Shown piece after piece: positions 8,018 through 15,793 of a DNA stretch of 19,188 bases. The notes below the pieces were generated by a model. That model was not told where the DNA came from. It ran no database searches and worked only from the letters and a program-made list of their open reading frames with translations. How positions within the stretch are numbered: position 1 is the stretch's first letter; the number at the start of each line of letters is the position of its first letter. The DNA is taken from the NCBI GenBank assembly GCA_022013205.1, contig JAKLQT010000062.1, forward strand, positions 1 through 19,188, read 5' to 3'. The translations under genes and the position numbers were made by a program. The DNA comes from Candidatus Omnitrophota bacterium (GTDB lineage Bacteria; Omnitrophota; Gorgyraeia; B26-G9).

Positions 8018-8218
8018 ACCACGAATCACACGAATTAAACGAATATGGCTAAAGATATATTGTTCAAAAATGAAAGTTATAAGATAATCGGAGCTTGCTT
8101 TGAAGTCTACAATGAAAAAGGCAATGGATTTCTTGAAGCAGTGTATCGGGAATGTTTAGATATTTAATTTGAAGAACAGAATATTACTTTTATTCGCATA
8201 ATTCGTGTTATTCGTGGT
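8018..8218. repeat. Inner inverted repeat flanking the GxxExxY remnant
   Basis: The 28-bp left arm at 8018-8045 (begins ACCACGAATCACACG) and the right arm at 8191-8218 (ends TTATTCGTGGT) match as reverse complements at 25 of 28 positions. The left arm ends at the first base of the remnant's ATG, and the right arm starts where homology to the gene is lost. Both arms consist of repeated ACGAA-like units. Arms of this kind are, from memory, common in intergenic DNA around GxxExxY genes in several phyla. Confidence 0.7.
8045..8167 (+). pseudogene. GxxExxY family protein, truncated remnant
   Basis: The 40-codon frame from ATG 8045 reads like the N-terminus of the GxxExxY family (a PDDEXK-like group of about 120-130 residues with no established function). 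It carries YKIIGACFEVYNEKGNGFLEAVY, in which G-N-G-F-L-E-A-V-Y gives the name-giving GxxExxY motif. TAA at 8165-8167 interrupts the frame. Translation past it reads FEEQNITF, which still fits the family, so the TAA probably replaced a sense codon such as GAA. About ten codons later the similarity ends abruptly at the right inverted-repeat arm (8191), so the last two-thirds of the gene are missing. There is no Shine-Dalgarno site. It is a decayed copy, not an expressed gene. Confidence 0.7.
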
Positions 8219-8352
8219 AAAAATAAAAAACTTCGTGATCTTGGTGGCTTTGTGTGAAAATAAAAAAATCTATAGAAACTGCATGTAAGACATAATCCTC
8301 TATAGTTGATTCTTGACAATACGTTTAAACCGTTAATTAAGGAGATACTGAC

Positions 8353-10362
8353 ATGGAATTTAAAAAATGGGAGAATCCGTTAAAAGGGGCGCCTGAGGAA
8401 AAAAGAATCGTGGATTTACTTAAAACATTTTCTTCAACTCTGCGCAAAATTCCGCTGTACCCGGCAACCCATCCTATGGTCAAAGATTCAATACTTAAAT
8501 TTTATTTTGACCTTGAGGAATTTTTAAAAAATTACGGCACTTTAACAATTGATATCTTTGAAGGCAATGTTCTTATCTGTGAACAGCCTCTGGAAGACTC
8601 ACAGAATACAGCCAGGGAACTTATTGCTGATTTTAAGAAATCAACTATTGAAGGGGTTAAGTTCCAGAAGGGGCTCAGTGATGAGGAGCTGGAGAATTTT
8701 TTAAAAGTGTTCAGCCTTAAGCCGGAAATAATCAAGCAAAAGGGCGGGCTGAAAGGTGTGATGGCGGAATATGGGATCAAGAATATCACTTTAAGTGAGG
8801 TGCATTATACACGCATTAAGGACGAAGAGGAAATAAAGAAAAAAGAAGCGGCGGCAGAGCCGCGGGCCGGACAGAAGAGCGGCCAGAAAAAGGAAAAAGA
8901 CATAGTTTCAATGGTAAGTGATTTTTTTACCGGCAAATCTGATGTTTCTCCGGATAAAGCAATGATTTCCTATGAGTTTAAGAAATATTCAAAACACCTG
9001 GTCAAACAGCTTTTAAAGCTCGTGGGCCCTGAAAAAGCAGTTGACGAGGTTCTGGAAATTATCGAGGAGAAATTCGGCAAGGCGGGATTTACAAAGGAAG
9101 AACAGGATGTTTATGTCGAAAAATTAAGGGCAGAGATCATAAAGATAAAGCAGCCAAAGGTGACCAAGGAGCAGCTTGAAAAAGAACTGACGACTTTGAA
9201 AAAGGAAAATGAAAAATTAAAAGAAAAAATTAATAACATAGACAAGACTATAAATGAGACAGTAGAGCAGGAGACAAGGCAGATTTCTGATGAAAACCGC
9301 AAAATTAAACGCGAAAAGCACCGCATTAATTCTGTGCTAAGGCATGTAGCAGAGGGCCTGATCATCATTGATAATAAAGGAAAAGTGCTTGTGCTGAACC
9401 CCGCGGCAGAAAAACTGATGGGGGTTAATAGAGAAAATAAGATTGGTGAGCATATTTTGGATGGATTAAAAGAAGAACAGATAGTCAGCCTGGCTAAGGA
9501 TAAGCAGCAGGAAATCGAGATTGAGCTTGCCGGGCCAAGCGAAGATACAAGAAAGACGCTAAGGGCAAGTACGGCGGTTATAGAGAGTGAAGAAGGGGAG
9601 ACAATAGGCATGGTATCGGTTCTAAGCGATATTACCAAGCAAAAGGAACTCGAGCGCATGAAAGAGGCATTTGTGTCTAACGTGACGCATGATCTAAGGG
9701 CACCGCTTATTTCTATTCAGAAAAGCCTTTCTCTTTTTCTGGAATCTAATAAACAGGCTTTATCAAGCGATCAGAAGCAGTTTCTTGAGATCGCGAGCAA
9801 TAATGCTTCCCGCCTTACTGTCCTGGTTAATGATCTGCTGGATGTGGCAAAACTTGAAGCCGGGCATGTACGGCTTGATTATTCTCAAGTTAAGCTTGAT
9901 GAGCTTGTAGGCGGTGTTTTTGACATGCTTGGTGCCTGGTCGCAAAGCAGGGGAGTGTTTTTAAATAAAGAAGGCCTTGAATCAGTTGAGTTGGAAGCTG
10001 ACACAAAGCTTCTTTCGCAGGCGCTGACAAATCTGGTAGGCAATGCGATCAAATTTACTCCTGAGGGTGGAAGCGTGACACTTAAGGCCGAAAGGCTTGA
10101 AAATGAAATTAAGATTTCTGTGATTGATACCGGCTGCGGAATTCCCCAGGATAGTTTAGAGAGGGTATTTGCTAAATTTGAGCAGGCAAAAACAATCCCC
10201 ATAGCCGGTTCCCCTAAAGGGACAGGGTTAGGGCTTGCGATCGTTAAAGAAATTGTTCAGCTTCACGGCGGAAGGATCTGGATCGAAAGTGAAGTTGGAA
10301 AGGGAAGCAAGTTTGTCTTCCTGCTGCCTAAGGAAAAAGAGGTTCTTGATATCCGTGATTAA
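8353..10362 (+). CDS. Soluble PAS-domain sensor histidine kinase
   Basis: This 669-residue protein has no transmembrane or signal segment and should be cytoplasmic. Domains in order: an N-terminal helical module at about 15-155 containing LYPATHPMV; a charged linker; a helical region at about 205-265; a coiled coil at about 270-325; a PAS domain at about 326-432 (EGLIIIDNKGKVLVLNPAAEKLMG); a HisKA domain with phospho-acceptor His446 in SNVTHDLRAPL; and an HATPase_c domain with N-box N560/N564, G1 DTGCGIP (592-598) and G2 GTGLGL (623-628). All catalytic motifs are intact. No response regulator is adjacent, so it is an orphan. The N-terminal module resembles, from memory, a segment before HD-GYP or kinase domains in other bacteria; its ligand is unknown. 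ATG 8353 has AAGGAGA upstream. Its end overlaps the next radical SAM gene by 8 nt, so the two are likely co-translated. Confidence 0.93.
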   Translation: MEFKKWENPLKGAPEEKRIVDLLKTFSSTLRKIPLYPATHPMVKDSILKFYFDLEEFLKNYGTLTIDIFEGNVLICEQPLEDSQNTARELIADFKKSTIEGVKFQKGLSDEELENFLKVFSLKPEIIKQKGGLKGVMAEYGIKNITLSEVHYTRIKDEEEIKKKEAAAEPRAGQKSGQKKEKDIVSMVSDFFTGKSDVSPDKAMISYEFKKYSKHLVKQLLKLVGPEKAVDEVLEIIEEKFGKAGFTKEEQDVYVEKLRAEIIKIKQPKVTKEQLEKELTTLKKENEKLKEKINNIDKTINETVEQETRQISDENRKIKREKHRINSVLRHVAEGLIIIDNKGKVLVLNPAAEKLMGVNRENKIGEHILDGLKEEQIVSLAKDKQQEIEIELAGPSEDTRKTLRASTAVIESEEGETIGMVSVLSDITKQKELERMKEAFVSNVTHDLRAPLISIQKSLSLFLESNKQALSSDQKQFLEIASNNASRLTVLVNDLLDVAKLEAGHVRLDYSQVKLDELVGGVFDMLGAWSQSRGVFLNKEGLESVELEADTKLLSQALTNLVGNAIKFTPEGGSVTLKAERLENEIKISVIDTGCGIPQDSLERVFAKFEQAKTIPIAGSPKGTGLGLAIVKEIVQLHGGRIWIESEVGKGSKFVFLLPKEKEVLDIRD

Positions 10363-12157
10363 AAAGATTAAAGGGCAGAAGAAAGTATCTATAGAGGATT
10401 TTTTGCTTGAAGTAAGAAAGCCGGCGCGTTATATCGGTAAAGAGTTCAATAGTATCGCAAAGGATATCGATGATAGCGGTATCCACTTTGCTTTATGCTT
10501 TCCTGATTCCTATGAAATAGGGGTGAGCCATCTGGGCATAAAAATCCTTTATAATATCCTTAACAACCAAAATGATGTTTGCTGTGAACGCTGTTTTTCT
10601 CCCTGGCCGGATATGGAAGATAAGCTGCGGGAGCGCGGAATCGGGCTTTTTAGCCTGGAAAGCCAGCGGCAAATAAGTGCATTTGATATCATCGGTTTTT
10701 CTCTTCAATATGAATTATGCTACACAAATGTCCTTTCTATGCTCAATCTGTCCGGTATCCCTTTACAATCATCGCTTAGAGATGCACACCCTCTGATCAT
10801 TGCCGGAGGGCCATGCACTGTTAATCCTGAACCAATGGCTGAATTTATTGATGTTTTTTTTATTGGTGAAGCGGAGGAGTCAATCCTGGAGTTTATTAAT
10901 ATTTATCGGGATTTAAAAAAAAGATTTCCGCTCGATGCTGATGATAATAAAGAACGCGTCAAAGAAAACCGCAGGCAGATGCTGAGGGAAATATCGAAAA
11001 TCCCTGGAATTTATGTACCGCGGTTTTATGTGTTAAAGGAAGTAACCAGGGCCAAGCCAAGGCTTGTCCCTGGGGGCAGTGAGTTCCCTGAGAAAATACA
11101 AAGGAGGTTTGTCGCGGATCTGGAACAAGCAGCGTATTTCACAAAGCCTCCGGTTCCCTTTATTGATGTAGTGCATGACCGGATCAGTTTGGAAATAATG
11201 CGCGGATGTCCGCACCGCTGTTTTTTTTGCCAGGCAGGTTTTACTATAAATCCGGTCCGTGTACGCAGCGTGCCTAAACTTTTAGAGCTTGCCAGACAGA
11301 CATATATTAACACAGGTTATGATGATATTTCATTTTGCGCGCTCTCCAGTGCAAGCTATCCATATCTTAAAGAACTTATAAGTAAAACGCATTCTTTCGC
11401 GAAGGAAAACGGGATGGGGATATCCTTGCCGTCTTTGCGTATTGATAAGGATTTCATCGGTATTCTGAGTATGCTTGGGGATTTAAAAAAAACAGGGCTG
11501 ACCTTTGCTCCTGAGGCAGGCAGCCGCCGCCTGAGAAAACTTATTAATAAGGATATCGACATGGAAAGGCTGAAAGAGGCGGTTGTGGAAGCATACCGCA
11601 GCGGCTGGAGAAGGCTGAAGCTCTATTTTATGATCGGACTGCCTACTGAGACGCAGGATGACCTTATGGGAATTATCAATTTGATCGAAAAATTTTCTGC
11701 TTTGAAAAAATCTGTTGATAACAAAAGGGCAAAGGTGAGTGTGGGAATATCCAATTTTATTCCCAAAGCACATACCCCGTTTCAATGGCACCCAATGGAG
11801 ACGATAGAATCACTAGTGGAAAAACAAAGTTTTTTACGTAAAAGGCTTAAACGCAGATACCTTGATGTTGATTTCCATGGCGCGGGTATGAGTTTTATAG
11901 AGGCAAGCCTTACGCGCGGGGGCAGGCCTGTGTCCGCGGTGATCAGAAAGGCCTATGAAAAAGGGGCGCGCTTTGATGCCTGGAAAAATATGTTTGATTT
12001 CAATAAGTGGAAGAATGCATTTGATGAGGCTGGTATTGATCCCGAGGAAATTGCCTGCCAAAGGCGAGGCATAGATATTCCCCTTGATTGGAGCCATATA
12101 GATTGCGGATATAGTAACGGCGCGCTTTTAAAAAATTTAGATAAAACTCTTTTATAA
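10355..12157 (+). CDS. TIGR03960-type radical SAM protein with cobalamin-binding-like N-terminus
   Basis: This 600-residue protein belongs to the uncharacterised TIGR03960 family. The N-terminal half carries RKPARYIGKEFNS (21-33), FPDSYEIGVSHLGIKILYNI (49-68), PWPDME (83-88), ESQRQISAFDIIGFSLQYEL (102-121) and IIAGGPC (148-154), all diagnostic. The radical SAM core has the iron-sulfur ligands C285, C289 and C292 in MRGCPHRCFFC, then APEAGSRRLR (385-394) and YFMIGLPTET. The reaction is unknown. In many bacteria this gene sits near mreBCD/rodA and beside a TIGR03936 (DUF2344) gene and RNase G; the mre link holds here but the partner is absent. I chose GTG 10355, which overlaps the kinase stop, because family homology begins about residue 17. 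The frame is open upstream to ATG 10235, but that would overlap the kinase ATPase domain by 128 nt. The ribosome site is weak, and TTG 10346 is another option. Confidence 0.92.
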   Translation: MIKKIKGQKKVSIEDFLLEVRKPARYIGKEFNSIAKDIDDSGIHFALCFPDSYEIGVSHLGIKILYNILNNQNDVCCERCFSPWPDMEDKLRERGIGLFSLESQRQISAFDIIGFSLQYELCYTNVLSMLNLSGIPLQSSLRDAHPLIIAGGPCTVNPEPMAEFIDVFFIGEAEESILEFINIYRDLKKRFPLDADDNKERVKENRRQMLREISKIPGIYVPRFYVLKEVTRAKPRLVPGGSEFPEKIQRRFVADLEQAAYFTKPPVPFIDVVHDRISLEIMRGCPHRCFFCQAGFTINPVRVRSVPKLLELARQTYINTGYDDISFCALSSASYPYLKELISKTHSFAKENGMGISLPSLRIDKDFIGILSMLGDLKKTGLTFAPEAGSRRLRKLINKDIDMERLKEAVVEAYRSGWRRLKLYFMIGLPTETQDDLMGIINLIEKFSALKKSVDNKRAKVSVGISNFIPKAHTPFQWHPMETIESLVEKQSFLRKRLKRRYLDVDFHGAGMSFIEASLTRGGRPVSAVIRKAYEKGARFDAWKNMFDFNKWKNAFDEAGIDPEEIACQRRGIDIPLDWSHIDCGYSNGALLKNLDKTLL

Positions 12158-12238
12158 TTATTCAGAAAAATGAGATTGCAGGCAATTCACCGCCTAAGCC
12201 GAGTTATGTTATAACGTGCTGGTAATATTTATACGATA

Positions 12239-13651
12239 ATGAAAAAAATATTGCTTTTGAATCCTCCGGGGAAAAATAAATATCTTAGGGATCAATATTG
12301 CAGTTCGTCTGCTAAGGCTGATTATTATTGGCCTGCGATTGACCTTTTGGTTTTAAGCGGCATTATCAGCAGCCATTTTCAGGTAGAGGTGCTTGATGCT
12401 ATAGCTGAGAAGATGTCCGCGGAGCAAACTTTTAAGTTCATAAAAAACGCTTCATTTTCTGCTGTATGCGCTTTAACCTCTTCATCAAGCAAAGATGAGG
12501 ATTTTTTATTATTTAATGAATTGAAAAAAAACCGCGGATTAAAGATAATTCTTAATGGAGGTTTTCTGCGCCATAATACACAGAAATACCTGGAGGAATT
12601 TAAGTTCATAGACGCGGTTATTGTGGATTATACGCAAAACGGGGTAGTTGATTACATTAAAGGAGAAAAGGGCAGGCTGCCCGGCATCTGGTACAAAAGC
12701 GGCGGTAGTATTCAAAAGGAGTCATGTTACAGTGACGATGAAGATATATTCTCATATCCAGTGCCCCGGCATGAATTATTCCCTCTGAATAAATACTGCC
12801 TGCCGCAGGCAAGGAATTTTCCTTTTACCTGCGTACTGATCTCAAGCGGATGTCCTTTTAAATGTAAATTCTGCTCAAGCTCTTCAATCCATTATCGAAA
12901 GAGAGATGTAGAGAATTTATTAATTGAGCTAAAGGCAATAAAAAGTGCAGGGATAAAAGAGGTTCACTTCCCTGATTTTACGTTTACTGCCGATAAAGGC
13001 CATTGCCTAAAGGTCTGCCGGGCGATGATCGATGCCGGGCTGGATTTGAGCTGGGACTGTTTAAGCCGTGCAGATTGCTTTGACGCGGAGCTTGCCAGAA
13101 CAATGAAAAAGGCCGGATGCCACACTATTCAATTTGGTGTTGAATCACAAAACGAACAGGTGCTTGAAAACCTTGCTAAGCCGCTTGCTAACAAAACAGT
13201 GCGTGATGCTTTTGAATTATGTCAAAGAGAGGGCATAGATACAATAGGATTCTTTATCATCGGACTGCCTCAGGAAGATGAGCCGAGCATTAAAAAAACG
13301 ATTGCCTTTGCTTGTGATTTAAATTGCGATTATGCCTCATTTTCTGTTTTTGTGCCTGATTTCGGCGCGCCGATAAGGACGGAACTTGAAAAAAAAGACC
13401 CGCGGCTTAAAAATGTCTATAAATTTGACCGCACGGATTTTCCTGTTACGGTGAGTGAATTTATAAGCAAAGAAAGGATATGGCAGCTGCGCAATATTGC
13501 AATGTGGAGTTTTTATCTGCGTCCGGGATATATATGGAAGATGCTGGGTAAGATAAAGTCGGGAAGCAGGCTGAGAGTTGCCGCGAAGATATTCTGGTCC
13601 ATTTGCAAGGAACAGTTAAAACCAAGAGTCAGATCATGCAAATCGCGATAA
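12239..13651 (+). CDS. B12-binding-type radical SAM enzyme, first gene of the flavoprotein/deacetylase/GT2 operon
   Basis: This 470-residue protein has the BchE-like layout: a Rossmann-type cobalamin-binding-like N-terminus (about 1-150, starting KKILLLNPPG, with LNGG at 105-108) and a radical SAM core with C205, C209 and C212 in SSGCPFKCKFC. Further core motifs are FGVESQNEQVLE (299-310) and FFIIGLPQEDE. The usual cobalamin His ligand (DxHxxG) is absent. The C-terminal tail is basic with aromatic/hydrophobic stretches, as in many family members. Relatives catalyse methylations or ring rearrangements on lipids, porphyrins and natural products; the substrate here is unknown. ATG 12239 has no clear Shine-Dalgarno site. 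A gap of 81 bp separates it from the upstream radical SAM gene. The 3' end overlaps the flavoprotein gene by 16 nt, and the four genes to 16554 look like one coupled unit. Confidence 0.9.
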   Translation: MKKILLLNPPGKNKYLRDQYCSSSAKADYYWPAIDLLVLSGIISSHFQVEVLDAIAEKMSAEQTFKFIKNASFSAVCALTSSSSKDEDFLLFNELKKNRGLKIILNGGFLRHNTQKYLEEFKFIDAVIVDYTQNGVVDYIKGEKGRLPGIWYKSGGSIQKESCYSDDEDIFSYPVPRHELFPLNKYCLPQARNFPFTCVLISSGCPFKCKFCSSSSIHYRKRDVENLLIELKAIKSAGIKEVHFPDFTFTADKGHCLKVCRAMIDAGLDLSWDCLSRADCFDAELARTMKKAGCHTIQFGVESQNEQVLENLAKPLANKTVRDAFELCQREGIDTIGFFIIGLPQEDEPSIKKTIAFACDLNCDYASFSVFVPDFGAPIRTELEKKDPRLKNVYKFDRTDFPVTVSEFISKERIWQLRNIAMWSFYLRPGYIWKMLGKIKSGSRLRVAAKIFWSICKEQLKPRVRSCKSR

Positions 13652-14910
13652 TCGGAGCCGGAATAAGCGGGCTGCTATGTGCCTACAGGCTGGCTGAGGA
13701 GTTTGAAGTTAGTATTTTTGAAAGGGAAAATTACCCGGGAGGTTTGTGTTCTTCTGTAAGTTTCGATAACTTACAGATAGAAAAATATAATCACTTTTTC
13801 TCAAGATATGATAAAGAGATAATTAGAGTTATTAATGAGCTTGGTTTAAGCGGCAGCCTTAGCTGGAAAAAGGCCAGGCAGGGGAGCATTATTGACGGAA
13901 AATTTTTTGATATGAGCCGGCCTTTGAGTTTGTTTGGACTGCCGGGAATAAATATTTTTGAAAGGATGAGGTTTGCCGCTTTTCTAGTTAAGGCAAGTAT
14001 TGCAAATGATGGGCTTAGGTTCAATCAGCAAACCGCCCGTGTCTGGGTTGAAGGCAATTGTACAAAAAATGTCTTTGAGCGTTATTTTAAACCGTTACTG
14101 GAATTTAAATTTCAAAACTATGGTGATGTCAGCGCCGGTTATCTTTGGGCCAGGATTAAAGAAGGCAAGCGCAACGATATAGGTGCTTTATCAGGCGGGA
14201 TGGGAGTACTCTTAGAATCCCTTATGGATAAAATCCGCGGTAGAGGTGCAAAAATCATTTTGGGCAAAACCATCAAGAGAATTGAAAGGACGCTAGAAAA
14301 TAAATGGCGGCTGTATGATAATGAATCTTTTGAGGAGTTTGATTGTGTTCTTTGCTGTATTTCATTAAAAGAAACCGTGCGGTTATGTAACGAGGAGTTA
14401 AAAAATATCCTGAATATCCCTGATGCTGATTATTTAAACGCGGGATCTTATATATTAAAACTCAAAAGGCCGCTGAGGCAGGGATACTGGCTGTTTGTCA
14501 ACCATAAAGAGCGGGGCCTTTCGAATGTAATTATCGATGCATCCTCAGTTACAGGTAATAATATTGTTTACTGCCGGGTATACCGGCGTACTGGTAGTAT
14601 CACTGAAAGAGACAGGGAGAAAATTTTTAATAATTGCCTGAGCGCGTTAAGGAACATAAACCCGGATTTTGACCAGACTTGGATTGAGAAAAAAATGTTT
14701 CACGCAGATAATTTGGTAGAGCCGGTGCTCACAAATGAGTTTATTGATCAATTATTTTCTGGGGGCGGCAGGGTTGAAGGATTTTATTTGCCTGAGGCAA
14801 TGTATGAGAGGCATCTTCTGAAAACAGTCAATACGCAAGCGGAAAAAGCAAAACTTATTTTTAGAATGATCATGGAAAGGAATTCAAATGAAAGCAGTAA
14901 TACAGGTTGA
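13636..14910 (+). CDS. FAD/NAD(P)-dependent oxidoreductase, amine oxidase/protoporphyrinogen oxidase-like
   Basis: This 424-residue flavoprotein opens with a textbook dinucleotide-binding fold: IAIIGAGISGLLCAYRLAEE (GxGxxG at 7-12), the acidic strand end FERE (28-31) and the following PGGLCSS loop (34-40). Farther on are FERYFKPLLEFKF (147-159), the GGMGVLLESL motif (187-196) and a C-terminal LPEAMYERH region (385-393). Members of this superfamily desaturate, oxidise or isomerise substrates, including UDP-sugar mutases, phytoene desaturases and protoporphyrinogen oxidase. I cannot assign one reaction. Such genes recur in glycan and lipid clusters beside glycosyltransferases. The frame extends up to TTG 13603, but ATG 13636 puts the FAD motif at the N-terminus as usual and has AAGAG about 7 nt upstream. 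It overlaps the radical SAM gene by 16 nt and the deacetylase by 23 nt. Confidence 0.88.
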   Translation: MQIAIIGAGISGLLCAYRLAEEFEVSIFERENYPGGLCSSVSFDNLQIEKYNHFFSRYDKEIIRVINELGLSGSLSWKKARQGSIIDGKFFDMSRPLSLFGLPGINIFERMRFAAFLVKASIANDGLRFNQQTARVWVEGNCTKNVFERYFKPLLEFKFQNYGDVSAGYLWARIKEGKRNDIGALSGGMGVLLESLMDKIRGRGAKIILGKTIKRIERTLENKWRLYDNESFEEFDCVLCCISLKETVRLCNEELKNILNIPDADYLNAGSYILKLKRPLRQGYWLFVNHKERGLSNVIIDASSVTGNNIVYCRVYRRTGSITERDREKIFNNCLSALRNINPDFDQTWIEKKMFHADNLVEPVLTNEFIDQLFSGGGRVEGFYLPEAMYERHLLKTVNTQAEKAKLIFRMIMERNSNESSNTG

Positions 14911-15793
14911 TCTGGACAGCTTGTGGACATACAGGAGGTACCGGAATTTGGACCCCCCTGCTCCAGGCGCTATTGATCCGGTTTATAGTGTTGGGGTAAA
15001 ACGCTTTCTTGATATGTTCAGAAAAAATTCCATAAAGGCGACATTTTTTGTAATAGGCTCTGACGCGCTTATTCCTGAACATGCGCGGATAATCAAAGAG
15101 ATCGTGGAAGAAGGGCATGAGATCGCTAACCATACCATGAGCCATCCGCTTAATTTCAGCAGCCTTGCCGAAGAGATTATAATTGAAGAAATAAAGAAAA
15201 GCCATGAGATATTAGAACGCCTTAGCGGGAAAAAAGTCCGAGGGTTTCGGGCTCCGATGTTCAGTATTGATGAGCGTGTATTAAAAATACTAAAAGGTTT
15301 GGCATATGTCTATGACAGTTCCGTGCTGCCTTCTTTTATCGCGCCGTTAGCTTTGAATTGCGCCCATTCTATCTTAGGCGGGGGGCTGCGTAATATATCC
15401 GGATCCAATATAAGATTCGCCAACACGCCGCTGTGTCTCTATAGGCCGGACATGGAAAACATGGCAAAAAGAGGCCAGGGTAAGCTGTATGAGTTGCCGA
15501 TAAGTGTTATGCCGGGGCTGCGCCTGCCTATGCACAGCACATATGTGTTTATCTGCGGCAGATGGCTTTTTGATTGGGGATTAAGAGAGATGCGAAAAAA
15601 ACAGATACACTTAAACTATTTATTCCACGGGATTGATTTGCTGGATATAATTAAGTACGATTTAAAATTGCCGTTGTTTGGAGGCCTGGAAAAAAGAAAA
15701 AACATATGTGAGTATATAATCGAAAGGCTTAAATCTGAGTGCGAGGTTATGAGCACGCTTGATTTAATCGGAAAAAATGGATGGTGCGCGTGA
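14888..15793 (+). CDS. NodB-homology polysaccharide deacetylase
   Basis: This 301-residue carbohydrate esterase 4-type protein would remove N- or O-acyl groups from a sugar or glycan with a bound metal. Visible motifs are the N-terminal Asp pair in VDLDS (D8, D10), KATFFVIG (50-57), EEGHEIANHTMSHP (74-87) with metal ligands His82 and His86, and RGFRAPMFS (118-126). An LFHGIDLL segment (245-252) matches the position of the late HPWE-like motif in PuuE/exosortase-associated deacetylases. No signal peptide is present, so it is probably cytosolic and would act on a precursor such as a lipid- or nucleotide-linked sugar rather than on the finished wall (inference). ATG 14888 has AAAGG 7 nt upstream. 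It overlaps the flavoprotein gene by 23 nt and the glycosyltransferase by 13 nt. Confidence 0.92.
   Translation: MKAVIQVDLDSLWTYRRYRNLDPPAPGAIDPVYSVGVKRFLDMFRKNSIKATFFVIGSDALIPEHARIIKEIVEEGHEIANHTMSHPLNFSSLAEEIIIEEIKKSHEILERLSGKKVRGFRAPMFSIDERVLKILKGLAYVYDSSVLPSFIAPLALNCAHSILGGGLRNISGSNIRFANTPLCLYRPDMENMAKRGQGKLYELPISVMPGLRLPMHSTYVFICGRWLFDWGLREMRKKQIHLNYLFHGIDLLDIIKYDLKLPLFGGLEKRKNICEYIIERLKSECEVMSTLDLIGKNGWCA

Larger units (their letters stand above)
7872..8257. repeat. Outer inverted repeat around the GxxExxY remnant
   Basis: The left arm at 7872-7900 (begins TCACACAGAGGCACC) is matched in reverse complement by the right arm at about 8231-8257 (ends GGCTTTGTGTGA), with a few mismatches and a one-base gap. 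A weaker relative, in the right-arm orientation, lies at about 7938-7960 (CTGTGGCCTTAGTGAA). The rest of the 556-bp rodA-kinase gap shows nothing recognisable: 7797-7871 is T-rich then plain, and 8258-8352 holds a TTGACA at 8313-8318 without a convincing -10. Confidence 0.6.

Noticed and set aside
8313..8341. TTGACA at 8313-8318 as a promoter for the histidine kinase
   Set aside because: No acceptable -10 lies at 16-18 bp; the nearest AT-rich hexamer (8333-8338) is only 14 bp away.
7797..8352. Possible CRISPR or tRNA/ncRNA in the rodA-kinase gap
   Set aside because: There are no evenly spaced direct repeats and no cloverleaf; the repeats present are inverted and imperfect around a gene remnant.
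9111..9659. Long minus-strand open frame (182 codons) within the histidine kinase
   Set aside because: It lies antisense to the linker, coiled-coil and PAS coding region, is Ser/Phe-rich low-complexity and lacks a ribosome site; it is a mirror of Lys/Glu-rich codons.
10235..10354. Upstream extension of the TIGR03960 gene to ATG 10235
   Set aside because: It would overlap the conserved ATPase end of the kinase by 128 nt, and the extra 40 residues do not resemble the family; homology starts after GTG 10355.
12203..12214. GTTATGTTATAA shared with the mre promoter (2597-2608)
   Set aside because: A 12-bp exact match is expected several times by chance in 19 kb of AT-rich DNA, and no good -35/-10 pair surrounds the second copy.
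13603..13635. Extension of the flavoprotein to TTG 13603
   Set aside because: The FAD-binding strand normally begins right at the N-terminus; ATG 13636 gives that and has a plausible ribosome site.
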